Of a stretch of 64,000 nt of DNA, positions 1-13,135 are shown in pieces. The stretch lies in the NCBI GenBank assembly GCA_024663395.1, contig JANFAH010000025.1:1-64000 (forward strand), in the 5' to 3' direction. Source of the DNA: Pisolithus tinctorius (Eukaryota > Basidiomycota > Agaricomycetes > Boletales > Pisolithaceae). Position numbers and translations under genes: made by a program. The notes under the pieces are model-generated. The model had not been told where the DNA came from. It ran no database searches and worked only from the letters and a program-made list of their open reading frames with translations. The stretch's first letter is position 1; the number at the start of each line of letters is the position of its first letter.

Positions 1-1353
<1,353 letters not shown>

Positions 1354-4300
1354 ATGACAAGTTACGGCTCAAGCACTGACCCGCGTTCCCCAACTTATGG
1401 GACCGCCACTTTTTCTACCTTTTCGACTTCTCAAACACCCATGTCTCCATCCCGTTATTCTCAGTCGAGCTCTGGTAATACGCGTCTTGGGCACATCTAA
1501 CACGATTCCATACTCAAACTACACTCTGTAGATACCCCCCTTGCGTCCTCTGATAGCGAAGGTGCCACTTCTGATCGTTACATGAGACGTGTCAACCTGT
1601 CGCCCAGAGGATCTAGCGATACGTTTATCGAAGAAGACTCTATGGAAGATGCCGCCGAAGTGGAGGCTGCCCTCAATGTCATTGACCGCGAATTCGAGAA
1701 CACAGAGGACTTGCTGACGGAGTGGTCGCGTGGCACCTCTAGCAGCGGACCAACCTACACGGGAACGACACCGTCGTATTCAACCAGCTTGGACACCTAC
1801 TCGATCTACAATCGCGAGGGAATTAGGCTGAGCACCATTTCAGAGCGTACAGAAAATATTCCTTCGCGTCCTACGTCTTATGGGGCGCGTGGGGCTCCAG
1901 AAGGACATAGGCTTTCCGCCCATCGTAGCACTACCGCTTCGCCCGGACACTTGCACACTCGCTCTGGCACCGACTTCATGGCTGACCGCGTTCCTGGTCG
2001 AAGGACTGGTGATCTCATTGCGTTCTTCTGAGGACAGAGCTTCTTCGCCATCCGACACCTCCTTTGGCCACACTCGCACCTCGTCTGCGCCTGGTTATCG
2101 TTCTCGTAGCCCTTTCTTCCCTATGGGCCAGTCCACTCCTCATTTGGGCAGCACGACTGGCTACGGTACTTCCACGGGCTATGGTTCTCGTCCCTCCTCG
2201 CCTGCAAAGAGTAAGGCTGGTTCTACCATATCGTCAGCATCGTCAGCCGTTTCCGAATCGTTGTCTATGTCGTCGTTGCTTGCGCCGCCCACCAGAGGAG
2301 CTACCACCGTTACCCGCAGCAGCACCCAGTTGAGCCCCAGTGACTTTGCCAGCACGTTTTCGAACACCTTCACAGCGTCGAGGACCGCATCAAACACGAC
2401 GAACGTCACCCCAACAGTCTCATCTCTTCACCGCCCGCAGACGTCCCCTCGTTCCCCCTTGACGTCAGTTCGCAATATTATTGCAGCATGGAAAGACCGC
2501 ACCCCGTCTCTTGATAAAACACCGAAGTCACCTTCGGATACAACTACTTCTCCGCCAAGCAACACGGGTCCAGGCACGAGTGGCCATGGGCTATTCAGTC
2601 TAAGAAGACGTGCCAGCCAACGCGAGCGTGTTCCAGACGGTGCTGAGAATTCCAACGGGCATCGCCCAACCACTCCGAAAAGCATGGCTAGTAGCATTAT
2701 CCCTCCGCCATTTGACATGACCGAACTGGGTGCCTATGCCCGGGACAGTCGCGAGGTGAGTTTGATTTTTTGAGTAGCGGTCGCTTGGGATTGATCCTTC
2801 TCGCTTCAAGCCCCTTCGTATTGGTGTCTTGTGGTACTTGAATGTGCACTCTGGGCCACCATACAAGTGGCAGCGTTGCGAAGCCCTTCTATACCCTCAC
2901 ATGCTCTTGCTCTCCTGGATTGCTCCGGGTGGAGGTAGGGGAGTTGTGACTTTGGATTTGTTAAACTGCACGGAAGTTCGCTCGGTTCCTTCCCCAACGC
3001 ACTCGAGTGCTACAGAGGACGTCGGTACCATCGCCGCGCGGGCGCAGGTAGCGGAGGGTCAGGGCCCCGATCTCATGGAGTTGCTCTGTCCTTTCCAACT
3101 GCTGTACACTGACGGCGTTGAGAGGTTGGCAGCTGAGAGCGCGCGCGAGAGAGTTCGATGGGTCAGCGCGATTTGGTAAGTGTTAACTTCAACCTCAGAT
3201 GGTATGCTTGTTAAATTCCCGTCAGGGAAGCGTTAGATCGCTCTGTCACTCTGCCGAACCGCTCGGAACCGGGATCGCCCACCGGGTCCATTAGGACGAT
3301 CCGTTCGATCACCAGCACCAGTGCATCTGGATCAACCTCCGGCTCGGCTTCTACCGTATTTGTCCCTCCACTTCACACCATCCCTAGCGTCTCCGACTTG
3401 TCGGATAGTTTGAGCACTGGTTCATTTTCTCGCGCACCTTCCTATCCTACCCATACTCGTACTACGGATGATGGTGCCGTATCCAATCAGTCATACGTGT
3501 ACCCAGGGGACCCTCGGGTTATTGCTCCCAGTCGAAGCAGTTCGTTGCGCCGTACCAGTTTCATTGACCGATTTGGATGCAGAGTTTGCATCAGCTGTCA
3601 GCCGGGCAAGGAACGCGAAGCCTGGTCTTGGGTTCGCCATGAGTCTCGTTGGTGGGATCCTTGGAGATGGTTCCCCGGTGACGGTTTCTAGTGGACCTCG
3701 GCTTGGAAGGGATGTTAGGGTGACCCCACCTCCCAGTGCAAAAACGAAGGCTCGGCCCCTCTCGGATGTCTCGGATGATGCTTTCTTCTCTGCAGCATCG
3801 AAGACTTCGAGTGATCCTCGCTCTTCATTCTTCTCGATGTCCAGCACGTCGACGTCTGATCGTGACCGTACTACCACCGGCCTCATTACTGATGAGACTG
3901 CCTTTGAGTTGACCTCGGGTGGCTCAAACACACAGATAGTTCCATCTACTCTATCGTACAGGCGGACAGAATCCAACTCGTACCTCGGTGACTCTCATGA
4001 TGGTTCCTTCTCATGCAGCACTTGTGCATCCACATCGCCGTCTCGTTCATCGCTATCCAGGAGTGCCGAAATCCGTAGGAGACGTCAAAGGTGCAACACA
4101 TGTTCGGAGAGCACATCTGACAAGGAAAACACCACAACCGGGTACACATATTCGGCAAGTCGGTCCACGATGAGCACGTGGACCAGGAGTCGCTCTGTCA
4201 CCCCAACGCCGGCTCCTTCGACTGCTGCGTTGTCTGCTCTTGAGCTTCCTGACACCTCAGGGAGTGAGGGTTATGAGACCGCACATACTCCGTCGACGGC

Positions 4301-7300
4301 GTCATTCAAGTCACTTCCCACTATCCCGTCTGAGACCGATTTCTACACTGCGGATGTCTGCAAGACTGAAGCATCGACAGACTTTTATACTGCTGATGTA
4401 TGCAAGACCGAAGCGTCTACTGAGTTTTACACCGCGGAGGTTTGCCGTTCTGAGGTCTCGACGGAGTTCGTGACTGCAGAGGTTTGCAAGTCAGAGGCCG
4501 AGACTGAGTTCGTCACTGCGGAGATCTGCAAAAGCGAACGCTCTACGCAGTTCGAGACCGCTTCCGTTTGTAAAACCATTCCATCGGAAGTAAGCACCCC
4601 ACCCTCTCTGGCTGTTGACCTTCCTGTCGAGAGGGCCCCAACGCCTCCACCCAAGACACCCTCAGTCGTACCTTCCATTGCCTCGGAATCTGATGTCCAA
4701 CCGGAGATATCCCCTGAGAGGGTTCCCCTTCCTCCCTCCGAATTTAGCCCTACCCCCTCTAGCGTTAGTATTGGTGTCGAACCTGAAGCACCCGAAGAAG
4801 AACCTGAAGTGCTCTCATCAGGACTTGTCTCCACCGGCGATGTGTCACTCTCGCTCCCGTCTACGGTCTCTCCAACTTCTCCTGAACCGTCGTCCGGAAC
4901 AGAGCCGGTGTCGAGCTTAACCACTGAATCTTCGGAGATAGCGCTCAGCGATATCTCTCCTAGCGAGACTGACGAATCTCCTTTATCTCCTGAGCCTGAA
5001 GCCTCCCCGTCGATTCACCCTTCTCACTGGGCACAGGAAACTGATGTTTCCTACGATTCCTCACATTTACAGCCGACGCCATTCACTCAGTCTGTCAGTC
5101 TCCGAGAGGGCCGTGATGAGTCTTTCGAGACGTCGGCCATGCGACCCAGCCCCTCTCCTTTAACAAGCCTTGAAAGATTGACACTTATTTCTGAAGATAT
5201 ATCCGAAACTATTTCGACGTCCACGCCGTCTCTACCTCTGCCAACTCCGCCGCCGCCGCCACGACATGTACCACCTCAACCACCTCAACCGCCACATGTA
5301 CCACCACCTCCCACGCCGGTCGCACCTCCCGAAAGCGAGCCAACGCCGATCCCGAGTAGTGTGATTTCGTCATCGCTATCTCGTACTCCTTCCACTGTTT
5401 CCTCTGTGTCGAGCTTGCGGACACGAGAATTAGAAGAGGACATTGTTTCTCTGCCAGATGTCCCGCCTCCATCTGAAATATCTACGGTGCCAACACTGCT
5501 GTCCAGTCGCGCGAGCACTCTCCCTGTGGTAAGTTCAGTCTTGGCTTCCAGGCTACGATACTAAAGTTTATATCTAGTACGTTGAACCCGCAATGCTCCC
5601 TCTGCCAGTATCGCCAGCCCCCAGTATCAGTGTCTCATTCCCTACCCCGAGTGCTAGGGTCCCTTCCATCCATTCGACACTCGAAACGGTTCCCGATGTC
5701 ATTGAGACTGAGACTGTCACTCATGACATCGAGCGCATACTCGAGCAGATTCGGGAGCTAGATCATTTCAGAAGTGAAGAAACACACGACATTGCGGAGA
5801 ACGTTCGCACGATCCGAGACGAGTTGCGCGCCCTCTCAGAGTTCTTACGGACCAGACAAGCATCCACTGAACGAATTATAGTTTGCGAAAGGCCCCCACA
5901 ACCACCGCCAGTGGTTCATCGAGACCGATCGGTGGGAGGAAGTAGCATTATATCTGAACCTCGCGTAGCTCCTGCTGGTCCCAGAGAGCGTCTCGGGTTA
6001 ATTCCTATTGATGTGACCCCGCCTCTAAGGCGAGCACCTTCGATCGTTTCTTCCGACTCAGGGATATCGTACCTGTCCTCTCATCACTCCGACGATCTGA
6101 GCCTTATGGTTGAGGAGGAAGAACTAGGAGAAGAATACGACATTCCAGGATCGCCATCTTGGTCGTCGTCGTCATCGCCGTCATCACCGTCTTCGCAGAT
6201 CACACCTTCTCTTGTTTCGTCTTCGGAGCCTTCACCTGGGCCAACGCTTTCTCTGACTTCGTCTTCAGAGCCCTCCCCGCCTCCTACATCTCCTACACCA
6301 TCTACTGAGTCCAGTACGACCGCGCGCCCGGTAGTGGCGGAAGGGCCGTCTTTGGCCAACTTGAGAGAATTGCTCTTACAGCTACGGGAACAAATGAATG
6401 CACTTTGGGACGGCCAAAATGCCACAAATCAGATGATCGATGAAATTCGACAAACAAGGCCGGTTCCTCAGGACAACACGGAAATACGCGAGCGTTTGGA
6501 GACCATCGAAACGCTCCTTGAGCGGTTACTCAATAGGCAGAGACAAGTCGAGCGGGAGTCTATAACCGACAGGAGACGTGAAGAATTCCGGGAACGGACG
6601 AGACCAGGAGTAGAAGTCGAATCCGTCTCTGAGTCATCGACTGATTTAGAAAGCCTACACCGTCGCTGGTCAGATCTGGCGCGCGGTGTCCGTATTCATG
6701 CACCGGCGCCACGACATGTTGGGCCCTCCTTGGACGAGCAACTGTTGGAGTTGTTAGGTGCCCCTCCCCCTCCTGGCGCATATGGGGTTCAGGCGCCTCC
6801 TCAGCTGATTCCTTTTACATATCAGCCTTCACAAAGACCACCAAGGTCCAGGAGCACCAGCCCGGTCATGACAGGAAGGGCTACTTCGGCCCCGCCATTC
6901 CCAGACATGGGGATATTCTCACCCGAGACGCTCCACCCGCCTTTGCGGCATCCAGTCAGGCGCCGGCCACTCGCACCACGCGTAGAACGACCCCCGCCGT
7001 CCGAGGCTCTACCAATTCCAAGCCACCCACCACTACCAGAACATGTTATGGGTGATCGGCCAGTAGAACGTGAGCGTCGCCCCCATGTCGAACCGGCGTA
7101 CCCAGTCATAGTAGGTGTTTTTTTTTCTATTGTATTCGTTTTCCCTGACACCTGTTACAGCCGCCACTGCATGATCGGCCTCCGACAGCCCCTGCGACGT
7201 TAGGTCTCGCCGAGGACCCCCAGGCGTCGCGCAGCTGGTACCGACGGCCCCGTGTCGATGGCGTGAGTCCAGTTTTTCTGTGCAACAATTGCGGCTTCTC

Positions 7301-10300
7301 ACTCCATGCAACAGACTGGTGCCGTCCCCCCTCCAGGTGTTTTCGGGCCTGCTCAACCCGCTCAACCTGCGGCTCCCGGACCAACTTACGTTCCAATGCC
7401 CCCAGGACCTGTAAGGAGCTAACTTCGGTACAACTGCGGCTTTCTGATGCTCCCAATAGACTATCGTACAATTGCCTCTGTTCGACACTCTGATTGAAAT
7501 ACTTAGGGTAAGGTTACACCGTGCTATGGATTTACTGCCTATTCAAACGCTTGTAGGAACATCGCCGTGCTCAAGTAGCGACCGTAGACCAGCAACGTGA
7601 GCTTATGAGATATATGCGAGGCCTGAACGAGTGGTTGGCTCGGGATGTGAATGACCGCCACGCGGAGCTGCGGGGGGTAGCGGAAAGGATTGATCAGCTC
7701 CGGGCTGATATGGCACGCGTCGGTATTGGCGCTGGTGTCGTTCCTCGTAAGTTCACTTGTCTTAACTTTACGTTTGTGCTAAAATTTCATGGCTAGCTAT
7801 GCCTCAACCCCAACCCCAGGTTGTTCCAGGAGGACCACCTCCCCCACCTGGGTTCGTCATTCCCCCAGTCATACCCCAGCCTCCTGGCCCTGCCGGACAA
7901 CCAATGGTGACAGTAAACTACCCTGTTGTGCCACCCGGTTTGGGGCCTGAGGAACCTGTGATTCCATTCCCGGTCCCCGCGAGTCCACTCCGTTCGCCCC
8001 CTGTCACCCGGGTCGTTCCATCACCACCTCCTGGCTGGATTCCAGGTGGACCAGGAGGGGGAGGCTACGTGCCTCCCGGTGCCCCATTCCCTGAGGTTCG
8101 GACCCCTTCACCTTACAGGCATCGTCCAGTGGAGCACGACGAAGCATTTATACCTCAAACTCCTAGCCCCAGATCAGCAACTCATCCAGTGATTGTTCAA
8201 CCAACAGGTCCTACAGTCTATATTCCGCCCTCACCAGGTTCACGCAGTTCACGCACTGACACTCAGGAGACATACCACCCAGCACCCCGCAGCCCAGCCC
8301 CTCTGCCGGTGCCGTTCGGCGATCAACACCCTCCCATACAGCTAGGGGAATCACGCCCACCCACTCCGCAAGCTCCCCAGAATATTATCAATGTAGGAAC
8401 GGCTCCCCCAATCCCGCCTCCTGGACAGATACACCCGTCTCCTCCAACGCCTATAGTGGCACATGAGCCTACTATGGGACATTCTATAGCGCCTCCTATG
8501 GGAATGCCGGTAGTTCCGCCAACAATCCCTGTGCCAGGATCGCCTCATTTTATGCCCATGCCAGGTGTACCGGGCACCGGTCCAATTGTCATTCAACCAG
8601 CTCCTCCAATGGCACCTGTACAGCCGGTGATACCCTCTCACCCTCCTTCCCGGGCCGATCTAAGGTCCCCTCGCGAAGGTGAGATGATGGAAATGCCACC
8701 AAGTCCTCGTCGTACTCTCCGATCTCCACACCCCGAACAATACGCTCAGCCACCACCGCCCGTGATCACCCAAGGTTCGCCGTCTATCTACGCTCATCCT
8801 CAACCCACGGTAGTGACCCTGCCCCCGCGGACGTATGACTATGACTCCGATGACTATTACTATCCGCGTCGCCACCGTTATTATTATGATGATGACGATT
8901 ATTATTACCCACGACGACGCAGAAGACGACGCTCGCCCTACTACGATGATGACTACGATTATCCCCGTCGTCGGCGTCGCCATCCCGATTCTGATTCTGA
9001 TGAGGACGAGGACCGTGATCCTCGCCGCTTGCGCAGACGTCAGCCCGCGACTGAAGGAGCGGAATCTTCACTACCCACGCAACCTACGCATCCCACGCAT
9101 CCCACGCATCCCACGCAACCAGCAGTCCCGCTGGACACAGTGCCAACAGGCGAACCGGATGCGGGTACCTATCCAGCTACACGAGAGGGTCCTCGTGTTC
9201 CTGCTCGTTTCGAGGATCACGATGAAGGTATTCAGCCTTCCAGACGGCCCCCAGCAGCAGAGGAGGAACCGTCTCGCGTCCCACCCCGTGACGAGCGAGA
9301 GGCGGAACCCCATGAGCACGAGAGACGACGACCTGAGCGTGAGGATAGTCACAGGCGACGTCCGAGCGACCATACAGTGTATTCCTCCGAGTTAGGTGAC
9401 CGCGACCGCGATTACGATAGAAGGCGCCCTTCGCCATCTATCCACCGCCGGCCAGAGTATAGGGAGGGAGACGCTGGGACCCCGCGCAGCTACCGTCCAC
9501 ATTCCCCTGCCCAACCTACCATTATTAGGCTAGGTGGCGAGCACGAGGATGGTCCCCATCATGCTGTTGTTATAGATCCGTCGCCACAGTCACCGAGGCC
9601 TTATCATTATCCAGGTATGCTCACACGGGGGCCTGTTGATTTTAGTACTGATTTATTGCAGAGCGACCAGTGTCTCCCCGCACTCAGTACGAAAGGGATC
9701 TGAGGCGTGTGCCCCATGGAGACACCGTTATACCTCGTTTGCCTACGGATACTAGGGAGAGACACCCTCCTCATCCTGCATCTGTTGCGGGCTCGGTTGT
9801 AGAGCCTCACGATGTACATGACCATCGGCGCACGCCGTCACGCACGCCGTCACGAGGTGGTCCTCCTCCACCTAGCATTGTGGGGGGAGACGAAGGACGC
9901 CCGCCCAGTGAAATCGCCCGCCACGTTCCGGCGCCACCGATGCCCGAGGATGGAATGCCAGGGCCGCATGATGCTCAACTCATCGACGCCCTGCGCGAGC
10001 AGCACGAACGTCTCAACGACGCCGAACGCGATCTTGCTCAAATCGTGCACGATGCCCATGACGCTGAGGGAAGACGCGAGGATGAATTCCGTTCGAACGA
10101 GGAGGCTAGGCAGCATATTTTCATGGATAGTGAGGCTCGGAGGGATGCCGAAGCCAGACAGCGAAGTGATGCTCTGTTCCACGAACTCGAAGAGAAAGTG
10201 GCCAACGTTCCACCGATACCGGTCCCTCCACCTCGCGAGGCCGACGAAGCCTCCATGATCGAATCTATCAGGACCGCCACCCAGGACGCGGCGTCTCGCC

Positions 10301-11768
10301 ATGCAGCGGACGTCCAGGAGATAGTACGCATGGAGAGAGAGTTACTCGAAAAGGAACGTGAAGAGAACGCCGCTGAACGTGAACGCGCACGTGCTGAACT
10401 GGAGGCTGAACGGCGACGTTTGGATGAAGCGCGCGAAGCAAGAATTCACGAACTAGAAGAGGAACTGAATCGTGTTCGTACAGAACTTGATAACGAGCGG
10501 CAGCTACGTATGACAGAAGCAGACGAAGCCCGCTCAGCGACTGCAGAGCGTGACGACGCGTTGCGCAATCAATTAGCCGAGATCGCGAACCTGGTGCAAC
10601 AGAATCAGGCGTGCTGTGAGGACAACAAGACCGCGAATGAGAACCGCTGGACAGAAAAACAACGCTGGAAGAATGAGAGAGATGATCAGATCCAGGAGCT
10701 GCTTGGTGTCGTGGCAAGGATCGTGGAGGAACAAAACGCTGCTAAGCAGAGGGAGGAGGACGCGAGACAAGCGAATGAGGGCAAACCTGGTAAGTCTTCT
10801 GTACCGACATCTTCGGCTTCGGTGGGCTTAATAAGTATTCAGGTATTGAACAGGTCCTCGAGGATCTCGCAAGGCAAAATACCGAACAACGAGAATTGCT
10901 CAATGCGCTTTCCGAGAGTGGGTACCTGACTTGCACATTGTGATCTGATGCTGATCGCAACATTTTAGCTTGGCACGCTGATAACCAGAGGCAGCATGCA
11001 GAATTGATCAGTGCCGTTCGTGCCACAGCCAATGAACAAGTGCCGTACAACGTACAAGGGGTATGAATATATATTCTGTCTTCGCATCCCGTTCTAATGA
11101 TGGCTGTTAGTACTTGGACGAATTCAGTAAAGCCCTTGCCATTGAAGTCCGCATGCTACTTGGTGAAGTTGGTAAACTGCGTGAGGAGCGAAGAGCCATT
11201 CAACAGTACGTTCGATCTGATGACTCTATATGTCTCCGTAGATGAACACTCCTTTTAGTGAGCTCGGGTTACTGATGATGATGAAAGCCAAGTACTCTCC
11301 AGGTGGAGAATTCCACGGAGATTGGTTCGTCACTCGACAACTCGGTTTGAATGCTACTAATAATTTTCGAAAAAAAAATAGGCAGCCACCGTCGATGGGT
11401 GGGGGTCCGCCACCCGATGTCCCGCGACCGCCCCCTGACGTCCCACCAGCGCCAGAAGACGCCCCTCATCCCATCCGCCCGGGTTGGCGCCCCGTTGATC
11501 AACGGCCAACCAGAAGGATTCGGAAACCGAGGCAAGCCCCACCACCTCAAGCAGAGCCAGACATTCCCCCGCAGAGACATGCGCAGTCGTGGGCGACATG
11601 GCTTCGTGAGTCCCAACCTTGTCTAACTAACAAATTGTGACTGAGATATTTTTGATAGCCAATCCTGATATGGCGCCCTCACCACCGTCTGTTGAACCCA
11701 CGCTGGTAGTGCCTGGTCCTCAAAGTCCTGGACTATTCGGACCTCGATCGCCGCGCTCATTCCGTTGA
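1354..11768 (+). CDS. Giant PH-domain, disordered and coiled-coil protein (17 exons)
   Basis: Exons join as 1354-1474, 1532-2755, 2811-3175, 3226-5528, 5578-7110, 7161-7262, 7315-7410, 7460-7507, 7557-7746, 7797-9614, 9662-10789, 10843-10917, 10969-11060, 11111-11205, 11259-11324, 11382-11605 and 11659-11768. They total 9590 nt, two more than a multiple of three, which matches the two places (near 2020 and 3558) where the frame must shift by one base. The product is about 3195 residues. A pleckstrin-homology domain lies at about residues 449-575, with the LWYLN start, a KWQRC strand and a closing helix ending in WVSAIW. The rest is Ser/Pro-rich and disordered. It carries six 14-residue repeats (about 940-1024), short coiled coils around 5700-5860 and 6350-6560, a Pro-rich stretch, a Tyr/Asp/Arg tract, and a long Arg/Glu coiled coil (genomic 9960-10750). 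PH domains bind membrane phosphoinositides; a cortical scaffold role is inferred. No precise orthologue is recognised. Confidence 0.8.
4335..4586 (+). repeat. Six in-frame 42-bp tandem repeats (14 residues each)
   Basis: Six consecutive 42-base units encode a 14-residue motif of the form T-[DE]-F-x-T-A-[DE]-[VI]-C-[KR]-[ST]-E-x-S. They begin at 4335, 4377, 4419, 4461, 4503 and 4545. The first two units are identical in protein. Later ones drift, and the last keeps only the T-x-F-x-T-A-x-V-C-K core. Each unit has one cysteine at the same position. The function is unknown; the regular Phe and Cys spacing would suit a repeated peptide ligand. Confidence 0.85.
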
Positions 11769-12216
11769 ACGTAAATGTCATACATTCGACAGCATTCACA
11801 ATATCATATATCTCCTGCTGATGACTTGCCACGACCACTCACGACATTTTTCACGAGTTTGTTGTCAGTTTTATACGCTTCTATCATTATCTTTTTGCTC
11901 TTATTTTTTCCTCTTCCACACAAACTGGTCTGACACATGAACGATTCCTTCATCACAACGATAACAAACACGCGATGCTGGCGGGGGCGTTTACATTTAG
12001 TACTTACGTCCTGTTACCGTATGCGCATGCTCGGTCGTATCACTTGCTTGAATCTACGTCTCCCTTGGTTGACTTCCTGCGTCGGTCTAGGAAAATAGCA
12101 TTGAGACCTACACAGTGTGTGGACCGGTCCAACTGGAATATGCAAGCATAGAGGTGTGTGATGACCGGGAAATGCTTTTTGACAAAGACATGCTAGGTTA
12201 TGATGAACGACGAATA
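11769..12216. other. Convergent intergenic spacer
   Basis: This spacer lies between the stop of the PH-domain gene and the stop of the minus-strand mitochondrial gene, so it should hold both 3' UTRs. It contains T-rich tracts around 11885-11920 and no gene-like open frame. Confidence 0.5.
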
Positions 12217-13135
12217 TCATGGCGTTTCGCGCGAAGCGACGTCCTCGAGCACAGTCCTTAGTTTCCTAGCAAGACCTTCAGTCAGCTGAATAGGCCCGTC
12301 TGAAGTGCAGAGCCGGTATGCAGGCATGGCTTGATAAGTATCTGGCAAGATCTGAGAAAACGACGAGACTTCAGTGAGTAATGTGGGGTGCAAAATCTAC
12401 GGAAGATGTCCACCTTGCTATCCTCGACAAGCACTGAGCCAATGATATCGTCTGGGTCACCTATACGACCGAGAGGAGGGACATTGCGACTGTCTGTTTC
12501 GTGCATGTGCGAAGGACCAGTAAGAATGGAAGACGGTGAGGGTAAGTCCTGGGTGAGAAACTCACCATGTATGTGCATCCATCCATGCTGAAGTTGAAGA
12601 GCACCGTTCGTCCACACCTCGTCTACGCCTTCCCGTAGGCCCTGCTGGATGGTTTCTTGCACGAGAGACCTAAAGTTAGCTGAAAATTGGTAGTTAGTAT
12701 GTCACCCTCTGAGGAACATGAAGTCGTTTGCGCACGGTTTTCTAAAAAGTCATTGAGACCCGCTTCGATGTCTCCAGATGTCCCCTCTGTGATAGCCGGA
12801 AGCCAACCGATTACAGTTGCTGATCTGCTGGAAGAGGGTGGAGTTGGAAGGAAGGATAGCGCGTACGCAGGGGTGGACGAAGACGAGTCTGCAGGGTGAG
12901 GAATTGAAACGAGGTGGTAGAACAAGTCTGGCCTATCAGGATCCGCAATGGGTGCCTGCGAAGAGACTGCACGACGTGCGCACTGACCCACTGGACTGAA
13001 GCGTATGCAAGGTGGTCGTCGTGACAGACTGCTCGGTGCCCTCCCCGCTAATCGGCGGCCAGACCATACTCCCAGTGAACGTGCGGTTGATAATCCGTGA
13101 AAAACTGTCGATGTGAGTCGTGTCGATGCGCGCAT
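12217..13135 (-). CDS. Conserved mitochondrial-type protein of unknown function
   Basis: Four exons read on the minus strand: 13135-12736, 12679-12566, 12493-12414 and 12351-12217. They total 729 nt, an exact 242 residues. The first 60 residues are rich in Arg and Ser with almost no acidic residues, a typical mitochondrial presequence. The C-terminal half carries a compact region with the motifs GRIGDPDDIIGSV, LVEDSK and YQAMPAYRLCTSDG, ending in a helix. I recall this pattern from conserved hypothetical proteins of Agaricomycetes but know no function for it. The start was chosen because the other upstream ATG (13151) lies in a different frame. Targeting to mitochondria is inferred. Confidence 0.7.

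Noticed and set aside
5220..5340. Pro-rich CCGCCGCC/CCACC microsatellite-like tract
   Set aside because: It is simply the coding sequence of a poly-proline segment of the PH-domain gene and is expected there.
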